In this document: in pieces, positions 53,091 to 61,179 of the stretch | Layout: each line of letters opens with the position of its first letter | How positions within the stretch are numbered: position 1 is the stretch's first letter | Program-made: the position numbers and the translations under genes | Assembly: GCF_024734895.1 (NCBI RefSeq) | Contig: NZ_CP091430.1 | Coordinates: 5,288,501 to 5,352,500, forward strand | Reading direction: 5' to 3' | Length of the DNA stretch: 64,000 nt | Source of the DNA: Paenibacillus spongiae | GTDB taxonomy: Bacteria; Bacillota; Bacilli; Paenibacillales; Paenibacillaceae | Notes under the pieces: model-generated | Told to the model about the DNA's origin: nothing | The model's database searches: none | The model's input: only the letters and a program-made list of their open reading frames with translations

Positions 53091-54107
53091 CTATAACTCT
53101 ACCATCGCTTTGATGACGCCGGCACCCGGCTGCATCCAGCCCTCGAATTGACCGATCATCTCGGCGAAGGCCGCGCGGTGTGTAATATATCGGGTAGCGT
53201 CGATACTGCCGTCCCGGACGGCCGCCATCACCGCGTTAAAATCCGTTATCGTCGCATTCCGGCTTGCCAGCAGCGTGAGCTCCCGCTTGTGAAACTCCGG
53301 ATCATGGAACGTAATGTCCGCCTTCACCAGTCCGACGAAGACGAGCTTGCCCCCATGCGCCACCATGCCGAACGAATCGTTCATCGAATGAACGCTGCCT
53401 GTCGCATCGAATACGACCGTCGGGAATTCGCCGTTCGTCAATTCGGCAAGCCGCAGGGCAGGTTCCTGCCGCGCATTCACCGTTTCGTCGACCATTGCCC
53501 ATTCCCGGCAGAATGCGAGACGGTCGTCGTTGACATCCATCGCAATCACCCGCGCTCCCTGGCGCTTGGCCAATGCCATCACGCCGAGACCGATCGGACC
53601 TCCGCCGATTACCAGCACGGTCTCTCCCTTGCGCAGCTCCGACCTGCGAACCGCATGGGCGCCAATGCTCAGCGGCTCCAGAATGGCCGACTGATCGAGA
53701 GTCAGGCCTTCGGTCCGTATCAGATGATCCGCCGGGAGCGTCATCCGCTCACGCATACCTCCATCAATATGAACGCCAAGAACTTGCATATCGGTACAGC
53801 AATTGGTCTTCCCGTTGCGGCAAGCGATACAATGGCCGCATTCCATATAAGGGATGACGCTGACCTGATCCCCTTCGCGGAGGGCGGTCACTTGATCGCC
53901 GACGGCTTCGACGATGCCGGCCAGTTCATGGCCCAGGATGCGCGGATACGTGAAGAACGGCTGATTGCCCCTGTAAGCATGGAGATCCGTGCCGCATACA
54001 CCGATACGGCGTATGCGAACAACCGCTTCTCCTGCTTTCGGCGCAGGCGGTTCTTCCAGTTCAGTCATGGCGAAGCGTTCAATCTGCTCGCAGATAATGG
54101 CTTTCAT
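53091..54107 (-). CDS. Zinc-dependent sugar-alcohol dehydrogenase (MDR family)
   Basis: A 338-residue medium-chain dehydrogenase. Catalytic zinc ligands are Cys38 (VCGTDLHAY), His60 and Glu61 (GHELAGIVEAVGD). The structural zinc is held by Cys90, Cys93, Cys96 and Cys104. The NAD site is VLVIGGGPIGLGVMALAKRQ followed by the acidic AMDVND, so NAD is preferred over NADP. It lies directly after uxaA and resembles sorbitol, threonine and L-galactonate dehydrogenases. In this cluster it may oxidise the sugar or sugar acid. Confidence 0.9.
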   Translation of the reverse strand: MKAIICEQIERFAMTELEEPPAPKAGEAVVRIRRIGVCGTDLHAYRGNQPFFTYPRILGHELAGIVEAVGDQVTALREGDQVSVIPYMECGHCIACRNGKTNCCTDMQVLGVHIDGGMRERMTLPADHLIRTEGLTLDQSAILEPLSIGAHAVRRSELRKGETVLVIGGGPIGLGVMALAKRQGARVIAMDVNDDRLAFCREWAMVDETVNARQEPALRLAELTNGEFPTVVFDATGSVHSMNDSFGMVAHGGKLVFVGLVKADITFHDPEFHKRELTLLASRNATITDFNAVMAAVRDGSIDATRYITHRAAFAEMIGQFEGWMQPGAGVIKAMVEL

Positions 54108-54163
54108 GCGTTTACAGGCTCCTTCCGATCCAACGTGACAGTGTCTATATGCACAACATCCTG

Positions 54164-54821
54164 TTATGCAAGCTTATTAGTAGTTATCATGCCTTGCAAG
54201 ATACCGCCATCTTTGAAAATGGCAATTTCCCTGAACCCGTTACGCTCGTTCCTCGTCTCTTCCTCACCGGAAGCATACCGTATAATTTGCTCCCACAATT
54301 CATCCGTTAACGCCTGCATCGGCTTGCCCTCGATTAACTGTCCCGCGTTAAAGTCGATCCAATTTTTCTTGCGGCCGGCCAGCTCGCTGTTGGTCGATAT
54401 CTTCACCGTTGGCACGGGTCCCCCGAACGGTGTTCCTCTCCCGGTCGTGAACAATACGATATGCGCGCCGGCAGCCGCGAGCGCCGTAACGGAAACGAGA
54501 TCATTGCCGGGCGCTTCGAGCAGGCTTAATCCTCCCTTGGTTACCCGTTCCCCGTAAGCGACAACATCAGTCACGATTAAGTGACAACATCAGTCACGAC
54601 CGCATGCCCGCCCTTCTGAGAGCAGCCGAGCGATTTCTCCTCCAGCGTGCTGATACCCCCGTCTTTGTTGCCCGGTGAAGGATTCTCATAGATCTCTTGG
54701 TTGTGGCGGATAAAATATTGATTGAAATCGTTGATCAGCTTGACGATCTTCTCAAGAATCGCTTCGCTGGAAGCGCGATGACGACATGGTCCTTCTCATG
54801 CAGACGGATCCAATTATTCAT
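54164..54821 (-). pseudogene. uxaA: Altronate dehydratase gene uxaA, disrupted
   Basis: Only parts of a UxaA-type dehydratase (normally about 500 residues) remain. The ATG at 54821 overlaps the uxaB stop and encodes NNWIRLHEKDHVVIALPA, the family's N-terminus. The frame then jumps, at about 54768, straight into the C-terminal half (SEAILEKIVKLINDFNQYF, shifted frame), so some 230 codons are missing. Further on, 23 bases starting CGTGACTGATGTTGTCACTT are duplicated in tandem near 54571-54600, which adds a stop and a frameshift before TGRGTPFGGPVPTVKISTNS. The piece from 54574 to 54164 is open but cannot be functional alone. Confidence 0.9.
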
Positions 54822-56331
54822 ACCGTTCCTCCAGTTGATCGAATTGAATGCCGATCGCTTCCGCAAGGCCTTCCACGGCCGACAAATCCCGATCCCAAAC
54901 GAAGGTACATGCCAGCAGCCGCTGTGCTGTCCGATGTTGCACAGATAAGCCGCTATTATCTTCCTCGGCAGACGACCATGCGCTGCTAAGCGCTTCGGCT
55001 AAAGCGGCGTCATCCCTGACGGTATACCGCTTGCCTGTCAGCGTCCTGCCTTCGAAGCTGCCGTCTGCCAGCTTGTCGGTTTTGTAATACCGAAGCAGCG
55101 CCGCGAAGCCCTTCAACAACCGATCCGGCACACGCTCACCATGATCGATATAGTAAAGAATCGAGGGCAGCAGCCGTACTTTGAACTTGCTGATGCTGTT
55201 CATGGCAATATCCGATAGCTTGTGGCGAATGAACGGATTGCCGAACCGTTCGAACACCTCTGCGGCAAACTCCTTCAGTTCCCCCGCAGGCAGCGAAACG
55301 GCTGGTATAATATCGCTCTCCACGGTTTGGCGCACGAAGCCGCCCAGCTCCTTATGCTCCATAACCTCGCGCACCTGCTCCAGTCCGAGCAGAATCCCGA
55401 TTGGCGTCATCAGCGTGTGCGCCCCGTTCAAGATCCTTACTTTTCGCAGTTGATAAGGCTTTAAGTCCTCCACCCAATGAACGTTAAGTCCCGCTTGGCG
55501 GAAGGGAAGAAGCTCATCGAGCTCCGGCTCCGCTTCAATCGCCCAGAAATGATAGGGCTCAGCCGTATTGAGCAGCGCATCGCGGTAGCCCCATTCGGCG
55601 AACCAAGCCTCGGCTCCCTCCTCCGGATAACCGGTCACGATGCGATCCACAAGCGAATTGAGAAAGCGGTTGGAGCGGATTACCCACTGACGGAACGACT
55701 CCGGCAGTCCCCAATCCTCGCTGTATTGCAGCACGCAGCGGCGAAGCTCATCGCCGTTTCGCTCCAGCAGCTCGCAGGGGAGCAGGATGAGCCCCCGGTT
55801 CTCCGCCCCATCGAATGCAACGAAGCGGCGGTAGAGCAGAAGCGTTATTTTGCCTGGAAAAGAAGCAACGGGAACGCCTTCCACAAGATCTTCCGCCCGG
55901 TAGGCCAGTCCTGCTTCCGTCGTATTCGATACAATCGTCTGCAGGTCGGGGGATTCCGCCAGCTTCAGAAAACGTTCCCAATCCGAATAAGGATCGAATG
56001 CTTCGGCGAACACGGAGATCAGCTCCTGCCGCTCCACACGCTCTCCCTTCTCTAAACCACGGGTAACTAGCGTATACATACCTTCCTGCTTGCGGAGCGC
56101 TTCGATCTTCGGCGCTCCCGCTGGCCGAGGCTGCGTTACCGCTACGCTGCCGGCAAACAGCCCCTGCTTGCGGCATTCATGCAGCATCCAATCGACAAAA
56201 CCGCGCAGAAAGTTTCCTTCACCGACTTGCAGAACCGTTACCGGACTTGCCTTCATCGACTCGAACAGATGCCGCTGTTCTTCCGTTATGACATTCGGAT
56301 TCAGTAGCGGCCGGGAATCGTCGCGCTGCAT
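54814..56331 (-). CDS. uxaB: Tagaturonate reductase family protein
   Basis: A 505-residue member of the mannitol-dehydrogenase family, most like UxaB, which reduces D-tagaturonate to D-altronate with NADH. VLQVGEGNFLRGFVDWMLHE (near residue 33) is the nucleotide-binding start, and VSNTTEAGLAY and ILLPCELLERNG follow. The catalytic Lys region is LKPYQLRKVRILNGAHT. It has AGAGAGG upstream of the ATG at 56331 (a TTG at 56334 is possible). It overlaps the start of the uxaA remnant by eight bases, so the two were translated together. No UxaC isomerase is present in the window. Confidence 0.9.
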   Translation of the reverse strand: MQRDDSRPLLNPNVITEEQRHLFESMKASPVTVLQVGEGNFLRGFVDWMLHECRKQGLFAGSVAVTQPRPAGAPKIEALRKQEGMYTLVTRGLEKGERVERQELISVFAEAFDPYSDWERFLKLAESPDLQTIVSNTTEAGLAYRAEDLVEGVPVASFPGKITLLLYRRFVAFDGAENRGLILLPCELLERNGDELRRCVLQYSEDWGLPESFRQWVIRSNRFLNSLVDRIVTGYPEEGAEAWFAEWGYRDALLNTAEPYHFWAIEAEPELDELLPFRQAGLNVHWVEDLKPYQLRKVRILNGAHTLMTPIGILLGLEQVREVMEHKELGGFVRQTVESDIIPAVSLPAGELKEFAAEVFERFGNPFIRHKLSDIAMNSISKFKVRLLPSILYYIDHGERVPDRLLKGFAALLRYYKTDKLADGSFEGRTLTGKRYTVRDDAALAEALSSAWSSAEEDNSGLSVQHRTAQRLLACTFVWDRDLSAVEGLAEAIGIQFDQLEERYE

Positions 56332-56365
56332 CAATGTCTACCTCTCTTCGGCCCCGGAATGGAGG

Positions 56366-57196
56366 CTATAGTTTGTAAAACTTCTTCGCATTCAGCCCGA
56401 ACAGCTTGGCCCGATCCTCCGCTGACAGCGAATCCGGCAGCGCCTGCTCCAGAATATCCACCACTTGATCATAGCTTGCCGCCAACAGGCATACCGGCCA
56501 ATCGCTGCCGAACATTACGCGCTCTGGGCCGAACATATCGAGGATGGGCCGGATATATGCCGAAAAATCTTGAGGCTTCCATGACGTATGATCAGCCTCG
56601 GTCACCATGCCGGATAGCTTGCAGTAGATGTTCGGATGCTTCGCGATGGCGCTCATCTGACTCATCCAAGGCTCGAGAATGCCATCGGCAATTCTTGGTT
56701 TGGCAATATGGTCGATGACGCCGCGCAGTCCGGGTACCCGCTCCAGCAGCTCGACGACCACGTCCAACTGATGGGAAACGAGAAGCAGATCAACGGGGAC
56801 GTCCTTCCCGGCGAAGTAGGTAAGCGCCTCGACGACATCGGGCTCCAATACTTCATGGGCATCGGGCATGTCTTGAATCATGACGCGAAAGCCGGCGAAT
56901 TTCGGATGACGGCTAAATTTCTCGAAGTGGTCGCGATAAGCCGGATCATGAAGGTCGAGCCAGCCGACAACGCCGAGAATCGAATCGTTCGTATCGCTCA
57001 GCGACAGCATGTATTCGGTCTCTTCAAGCGTTGCCGCGGCTTGTACGAGAATCGTGCCGTCGAGCTGGTGCTCCCGCACATGCGGGAGCAGCTCCTCTGG
57101 CAGATAGTCCCGGTACAGAACGCCCGAATTCGGCGACAGCCAATTGTAATCGCCGCGGCCTAGCTTCCAATAATGTTGATGGGCATCGATACGCAT
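56366..57196 (-). CDS. Amidohydrolase family protein, sugar-lactonase type
   Basis: A 276-residue TIM-barrel hydrolase of the COG3618 group (L-fucono-, L-rhamnono- and galactonolactonases). Metal ligands appear in RIDAHQHYWKL (His6, His8), and RGVIDHIAKPRI carries a His in a beta-strand. YCKLSGM and VMFGSDWPV (catalytic Asp) are the other signatures. It follows the mutarotase gene by six bases and precedes uxaB by 34. Its likely job is to open a sugar lactone made by a dehydrogenase. AAGGAG precedes the ATG. Confidence 0.88.
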   Translation of the reverse strand: MRIDAHQHYWKLGRGDYNWLSPNSGVLYRDYLPEELLPHVREHQLDGTILVQAAATLEETEYMLSLSDTNDSILGVVGWLDLHDPAYRDHFEKFSRHPKFAGFRVMIQDMPDAHEVLEPDVVEALTYFAGKDVPVDLLLVSHQLDVVVELLERVPGLRGVIDHIAKPRIADGILEPWMSQMSAIAKHPNIYCKLSGMVTEADHTSWKPQDFSAYIRPILDMFGPERVMFGSDWPVCLLAASYDQVVDILEQALPDSLSAEDRAKLFGLNAKKFYKL

Positions 57197-57202
57197 CGTG
57201 AT

Positions 57203-57634
57203 CTACTCCTTAATAACGCCTTTTTTCAAGATGATGTTGGCGTACAGCGCGCTTTCCCCTGTGGCGACAATCGCATAAGCTTGCTTGGCCCGCTCATAGA
57301 ATGCGAAGCGCTCGACAAACTCGAAGGGCTCTTTGATCGATGAATGCTTCTCAATAATATCCTCGTATTGCTTCCATATCGGGGTTTCCACCTGATCGCC
57401 GGGAACGACTTCCATGAGCGCTGCAGGACGATCGACATAGATGTCGAGCGGGAAGAGCTTCAAGATGGCCTCCAACAGCTCCGGCCCCGAATGGCCGTCG
57501 GCGCGAATCAACCTTTGCGCCATGCTCGCAGCCGGGAAATTCGCATCCCCAAGCACGATTTCATCCCCGTGTCCCATTTCCATCAGCGTTTTTAATAACT
57601 CAGGCGATATTAATTTCGAAATTCCGATAAGCAT
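57203..57634 (-). CDS. RbsD/FucU-type mutarotase (fucose type)
   Basis: A 143-residue protein of the FucU branch. LLKTLMEMGHGDEIVLGDANFPA near residues 13-35 carries the catalytic His and Asp. HSGPELLEAILKLFPLD and a C-terminal GESALYANIILKKGV follow. FucU interconverts the anomers of L-fucose. It is the first gene of the cluster, transcribed away from an AraC regulator. The name FucU is justified by length and motifs; a different 6-deoxy or related sugar cannot be excluded. Confidence 0.87.
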   Translation of the reverse strand: MLIGISKLISPELLKTLMEMGHGDEIVLGDANFPAASMAQRLIRADGHSGPELLEAILKLFPLDIYVDRPAALMEVVPGDQVETPIWKQYEDIIEKHSSIKEPFEFVERFAFYERAKQAYAIVATGESALYANIILKKGVIKE

Positions 57635-57777
57635 GATCGCATACTTCCTCTCTTGCGTAAAATTCTTTTACTTGTATTGTATCAACAATATCAAATAATA
57701 AAATAGCCTATCCTTGCACATTTGTAACCGATTTTGATATTCTCGAATGGTAGGCGCAGCGGGACACGTACTGAGTG

Positions 57778-57860
57778 GCTGTGTAAGTCCCAAAAAGGAA
57801 CTAACAGTGCGCACACTCTGCGCTTTGCCCTGCTGTAACGCCGTTTTTCGGTGTTACCGC
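57778..57860. repeat. Diverged single copy of the CTGTAAGTCC element
   Basis: GTGTAAGTCCCAAAAAGGAA with CTAACAG, then CTGCTGTAACGCCGTTTTTCG and GTGTTACC, follows the order of blocks in the repeat at 20334-20527 with many substitutions. It lies in the divergent region between the mutarotase and AraC genes. Confidence 0.5.
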
Positions 57861-57994
57861 CTCCGTCCGAAGCCGAGCACATGGCATTCAATCGGGCGCT
57901 GGTCCGAAGTTCAGCAGTTTCTGGTTTCAACGACAGGCGCACGGGAGTGAAACCTAACTTTACTCGATTCATTTTACATTGGAGTGTTATCCCT

Positions 57995-58870
57995 ATGAAT
58001 CCGTTACGCAAGCATTTCGAAGCGAATTCGCCCTTTCCATTCGCATTCGTCTATAAAGACACCAAAAGCTCGCAAAGCGAGCTTCCCGATCATCTCCACG
58101 ACTGGTACGAGCTAGTGTACGTTTATGGGGGCAAAGGTACTTTTTTCATCGATCAAACGTTCTACGACATGGAACCGGGCAATGTATTTCTCATCCCGGG
58201 CAACACGATCCACCGCGCTTTCCCTGACTATGTTCAGCCAATCACATCCACTGCGATATTCTTCGGTCCCGTTCTCTTGCAGAATACGTATCTGGGCGAC
58301 GCGTTTTCCTTAATCGGATGCTTCGAGCATGCCAAGCGGAGCAAAACTTATAAAATCGAAACTCCGATATTGGAGCGGCAGCTGTTGGAGTCAGATATAG
58401 ATACGATACACAGGGAAATGGCGGAAGCCCATCCGGGCTACCGCCACGCTGTACTGCTTCATGTCCAGCAGATACTTCTGCGGATAACCCGCTTGGTTGC
58501 GCCTGATGAAGAGCCGCGGCTCTCCGAGTCGACTATCGGGCCCCGCTGGATGAAGCAGCTGCTTGCAGAAATGGATAGCCAGCTCGACGGCAACCTGAGT
58601 CTTGCTTCGCTATCACGGCATGCCAGCGTCACGCCCGCCCATTTCTCCCGCGTCTTCAAGCAGCTGACCGGCATGAATGTAACCGAGTATGTGACGACCA
58701 AACGCATTATCCGCGCCAAAGAGCTGCTTCTCGAATCCGATGACAGCATTGCCATCGTAGCTGAGCGTTGCGGCTTCGAGAGCCTCCCGCATTTTCATCG
58801 GATGTTCAAGAAGATCGCCGGCCTGACACCCGCCGCCTACAAGAAAGGCGTTAAACCAAAGCATCCTTAA
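57995..58870 (+). CDS. AraC-family transcriptional regulator
   Basis: A 291-residue regulator. The N-terminal cupin (about residues 15-115) has PDHLHDWYELVYVYGGKGTF and MEPGNVFLIPGNTIHRAF, typical of sugar-sensing members. The two helix-turn-helix motifs are in the last 100 residues: LSLASLSRHASVTPAHFSRV with FKQLTGMNVTEYV, and DSIAIVAERCGFESLPHFHR with MFKKIAGLTPAAY. The ATG at 57995 has GGAGTG upstream. Divergence from the mutarotase-uxaB cluster suggests it activates that cluster in response to the sugar. Confidence 0.9.
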   Translation: MNPLRKHFEANSPFPFAFVYKDTKSSQSELPDHLHDWYELVYVYGGKGTFFIDQTFYDMEPGNVFLIPGNTIHRAFPDYVQPITSTAIFFGPVLLQNTYLGDAFSLIGCFEHAKRSKTYKIETPILERQLLESDIDTIHREMAEAHPGYRHAVLLHVQQILLRITRLVAPDEEPRLSESTIGPRWMKQLLAEMDSQLDGNLSLASLSRHASVTPAHFSRVFKQLTGMNVTEYVTTKRIIRAKELLLESDDSIAIVAERCGFESLPHFHRMFKKIAGLTPAAYKKGVKPKHP

Positions 58871-58904
58871 CTCCCTTAAGCGCATAGCCTCCTTAGTTTC
58901 GGGT

Positions 58905-59220
58905 CTTAGGGTTGCCTTGGGATCTTTGGGATCTTTGGTTCTTTGGGCTCCTGGGTTCCCTAGGTCCCCTGGGTGCCTGGGTTCCCTGGGTTCCTGGGTT
59001 CCTGGGTTCCTGGGTTCCTGGGCTCCCTAGGATCCTCGAGCTCCCTGGGTTCCTTGGGTTCCTTGGGATCCTTGGTTCCCGGGTTCCTGGGCTCCTGGGC
59101 TCCTAGGCTCCTGGGTTCCTCGGTTCCTCGTTCCCTGGGTTCCCTAGGTTCCCTGGGCTCCTTGGGCTCTCCTTAAGCTCACTAGGTTTCTTGAGCTCCC
59201 AGGCCCCTTAGGTGTCTCGG
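58905..59220. repeat. Minisatellite of degenerate TGGGTTCC units
   Basis: About 30 units of 8-9 bases (TGGGTTCC, CTGGGTTCC, TTGGGATCC, TAGGCTCC and similar) run without interruption between the stops of two convergent genes. The centre (58985-59030) is nearly perfect; the edges decay. Two frames stay open across much of it but encode only Gly-Phe-Leu-Gly-Ser type repeats, without a ribosome site, so I do not call a gene. Confidence 0.9.
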
Positions 59221-59238
59221 ACTCCCAGCCCTCACCCA

Positions 59239-61179
59239 TCAAGCGCCGTAATTGACCTTGCCTTGCGAGTGCAGATACAGCTGCTCATAATAGCCATGCT
59301 GATTGAGCAGCTGCCGGTGCGTGCCCTCCTCGACGACTTCACCATGACGCATGACAAGAATGCGGTCGGCCTGCATGATCGTCGACAGCCGGTGCGCAAT
59401 GACGAGCGTCGTCCGCCCTTCGGACACCACGTGCAGCGCCGATTGGATCAGCTGCTCGGTTTGCGAGTCGAGGTTGGCGGTCGCTTCGTCGAGTATAAGC
59501 ACCTTGGGCTTGAATACGATAATTCTCGCGAACGAGATCAGCTGCCTCTCCCCCGCCGACAAACCGCTTCCACGCTCGGATAACAGGGTATCGTAACCGT
59601 CCTTCATCCGCTGGACGAGCGGATCCGCTCCGACGAATTTGCAGGCGCGGATCACTTCCTCCCTCGGAATGGATTCGTCGAACAAACGTACATTGTCGAT
59701 AATGCTCCCCGAGTACAAATAAGGCTCCTGCTGAACGAGTCCAATGAGACGCTGCAGATCGGACTGCTCCATATCGCGAATGTCGCATCCATCGATGAGA
59801 ACGCTTCCGGCCTGAACATCGTAGAACCGGCACAGCAGGCTGATCATCGTGCTCTTGCCCGCCCCGGTCGTGCCGACGACACCGATCATCTCCCCCGGCC
59901 GGATGTGCAGGTCGAGATCTTTAATAATCGGCATATTCGCTTCGTAGCCGAAGGTCACGCGGTTGAAATCGATGCGCCCCTTAATCTCGGGCAAGCTTAT
60001 GGACTGCGGCTCGTCACTATTCTGTATTTCCGGAACGACCGAGAAGATCGACCAAATCCGCTGCACGGATACATTCGTCGATTGGAGCGTGTTCCACTGC
60101 TGAGTGATGGCATTTATCGGCTGGAAGAATAAGCGAATATACGTTATGAACGCATACAAGACGCCGAACTCCATATTTTTATTGAAAACCGCCATGCCCC
60201 CCAGCCAAGTAACGAAGGCGACGGACATATTGCCAAGCATATCGAATGAACGGTTAAACAGGACGTTCGTCCGTATTTCCCGCAGATTGGCGCGAAAATA
60301 GGAGCTGTTCCGGTTCGTAAACTGCTCCTGCTGCTCCTTCTCCTGATGGAACACTTGGATCAGGTTCATACCGGCCAAGTTCTCGGCAACGAAAGCGACA
60401 AGCCGGGACAGCTGCGTACGGGAGAGCTGGTACGTCTTACGCATATACGTGCGGAAGCTGATCGCTATGATGGCGATAATCGGGAGCAGAATCATACAGT
60501 ATAAGGCCAGCGTCGCATCCAGGTGGAACATAAGCACGATAATAAAAATAAGCGTCAACCCATCGCGCACCACGCTTAACAGCACCTGGGTAAAAAATTG
60601 GCTCACCGTCTCGGTATCGCTCGATACATGCGTAATCAGGCTGCCTGTAGGAACGCGGTCAAAATAAGACATCGACAGCTTTGAAATATGCTCAAATAAT
60701 TCTTTGCGTATTCGCGCGACAATGCTCTGCCCGGCATACTGCAGCAGATTGTTTTGCAAATAGCTGAACAGCAGGCCGGTGACGGAAAGGAAGAGAAAGA
60801 TCCCGCTAATGCCAAGTATGGTGCCAAAATCGTTCTTCCCGACCATCAAATTGTCGTCGATCGCGATTTTCATTAAATACGGCTGCAATAAATCGGCGGC
60901 TATCGCGATTACGGCGCAGCATACCACCCAGAAGAAGGTGAGTCGATGCGGCTTGGCATACCCGGCGAGGATTCTGAATGCGGCTCCGTCCTTCACGTTC
61001 GGATTCGAACCTATGCCCGGGTCGTCCTTTGCTTGACCTTTCCTGCTCTTCTTACCGGCCGCCCGATCCTTCCCTATAACACTTGCTCTCCCGTCTTCCT
61101 TAGCTTGATTGTTCCCGGCTCTTCCGGGCGCCGGATTGTCGCCGGATCCCGATTCCGGTCTAGCGTCCCCCTTCGGCAT
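59239..61179 (-). CDS. ABC exporter half, canonical ATPase (BmrD-like)
   Basis: A 646-residue exporter half-transporter. A polar N-terminal extension of about 80 residues, rich in Lys, Gly and Asp, precedes six membrane helices (about 85-380) and the ATPase domain. Walker A is GTTGAGKST, the Q-loop LVQQEPYLYSGSIIDNVRLF, the signature LSAGERQLISFARI, Walker B VLILDEATANLD with catalytic Glu, and the switch IAHRLST. The ATG at 61179 follows GAGGAGGGGAG and overlaps the preceding gene by 20 bases. It should form a heterodimer with that gene's product. The substrate is unknown. Confidence 0.92.
   Translation of the reverse strand: MPKGDARPESGSGDNPAPGRAGNNQAKEDGRASVIGKDRAAGKKSRKGQAKDDPGIGSNPNVKDGAAFRILAGYAKPHRLTFFWVVCCAVIAIAADLLQPYLMKIAIDDNLMVGKNDFGTILGISGIFLFLSVTGLLFSYLQNNLLQYAGQSIVARIRKELFEHISKLSMSYFDRVPTGSLITHVSSDTETVSQFFTQVLLSVVRDGLTLIFIIVLMFHLDATLALYCMILLPIIAIIAISFRTYMRKTYQLSRTQLSRLVAFVAENLAGMNLIQVFHQEKEQQEQFTNRNSSYFRANLREIRTNVLFNRSFDMLGNMSVAFVTWLGGMAVFNKNMEFGVLYAFITYIRLFFQPINAITQQWNTLQSTNVSVQRIWSIFSVVPEIQNSDEPQSISLPEIKGRIDFNRVTFGYEANMPIIKDLDLHIRPGEMIGVVGTTGAGKSTMISLLCRFYDVQAGSVLIDGCDIRDMEQSDLQRLIGLVQQEPYLYSGSIIDNVRLFDESIPREEVIRACKFVGADPLVQRMKDGYDTLLSERGSGLSAGERQLISFARIIVFKPKVLILDEATANLDSQTEQLIQSALHVVSEGRTTLVIAHRLSTIMQADRILVMRHGEVVEEGTHRQLLNQHGYYEQLYLHSQGKVNYGA

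Noticed and set aside
57724-57740. A catabolite-response element (cre) before the mutarotase gene: TGTAACCGATTTTGATA
   Set aside because: The left half fits the cre consensus but the right half does not, so it is too weak to list.
58912-59176. Two overlapping open frames of 64-67 codons encoding Gly-Phe-Leu-Gly-Ser repeats
   Set aside because: They are translations of the TGGGTTCC minisatellite, lack a ribosome site and exist in more than one frame.
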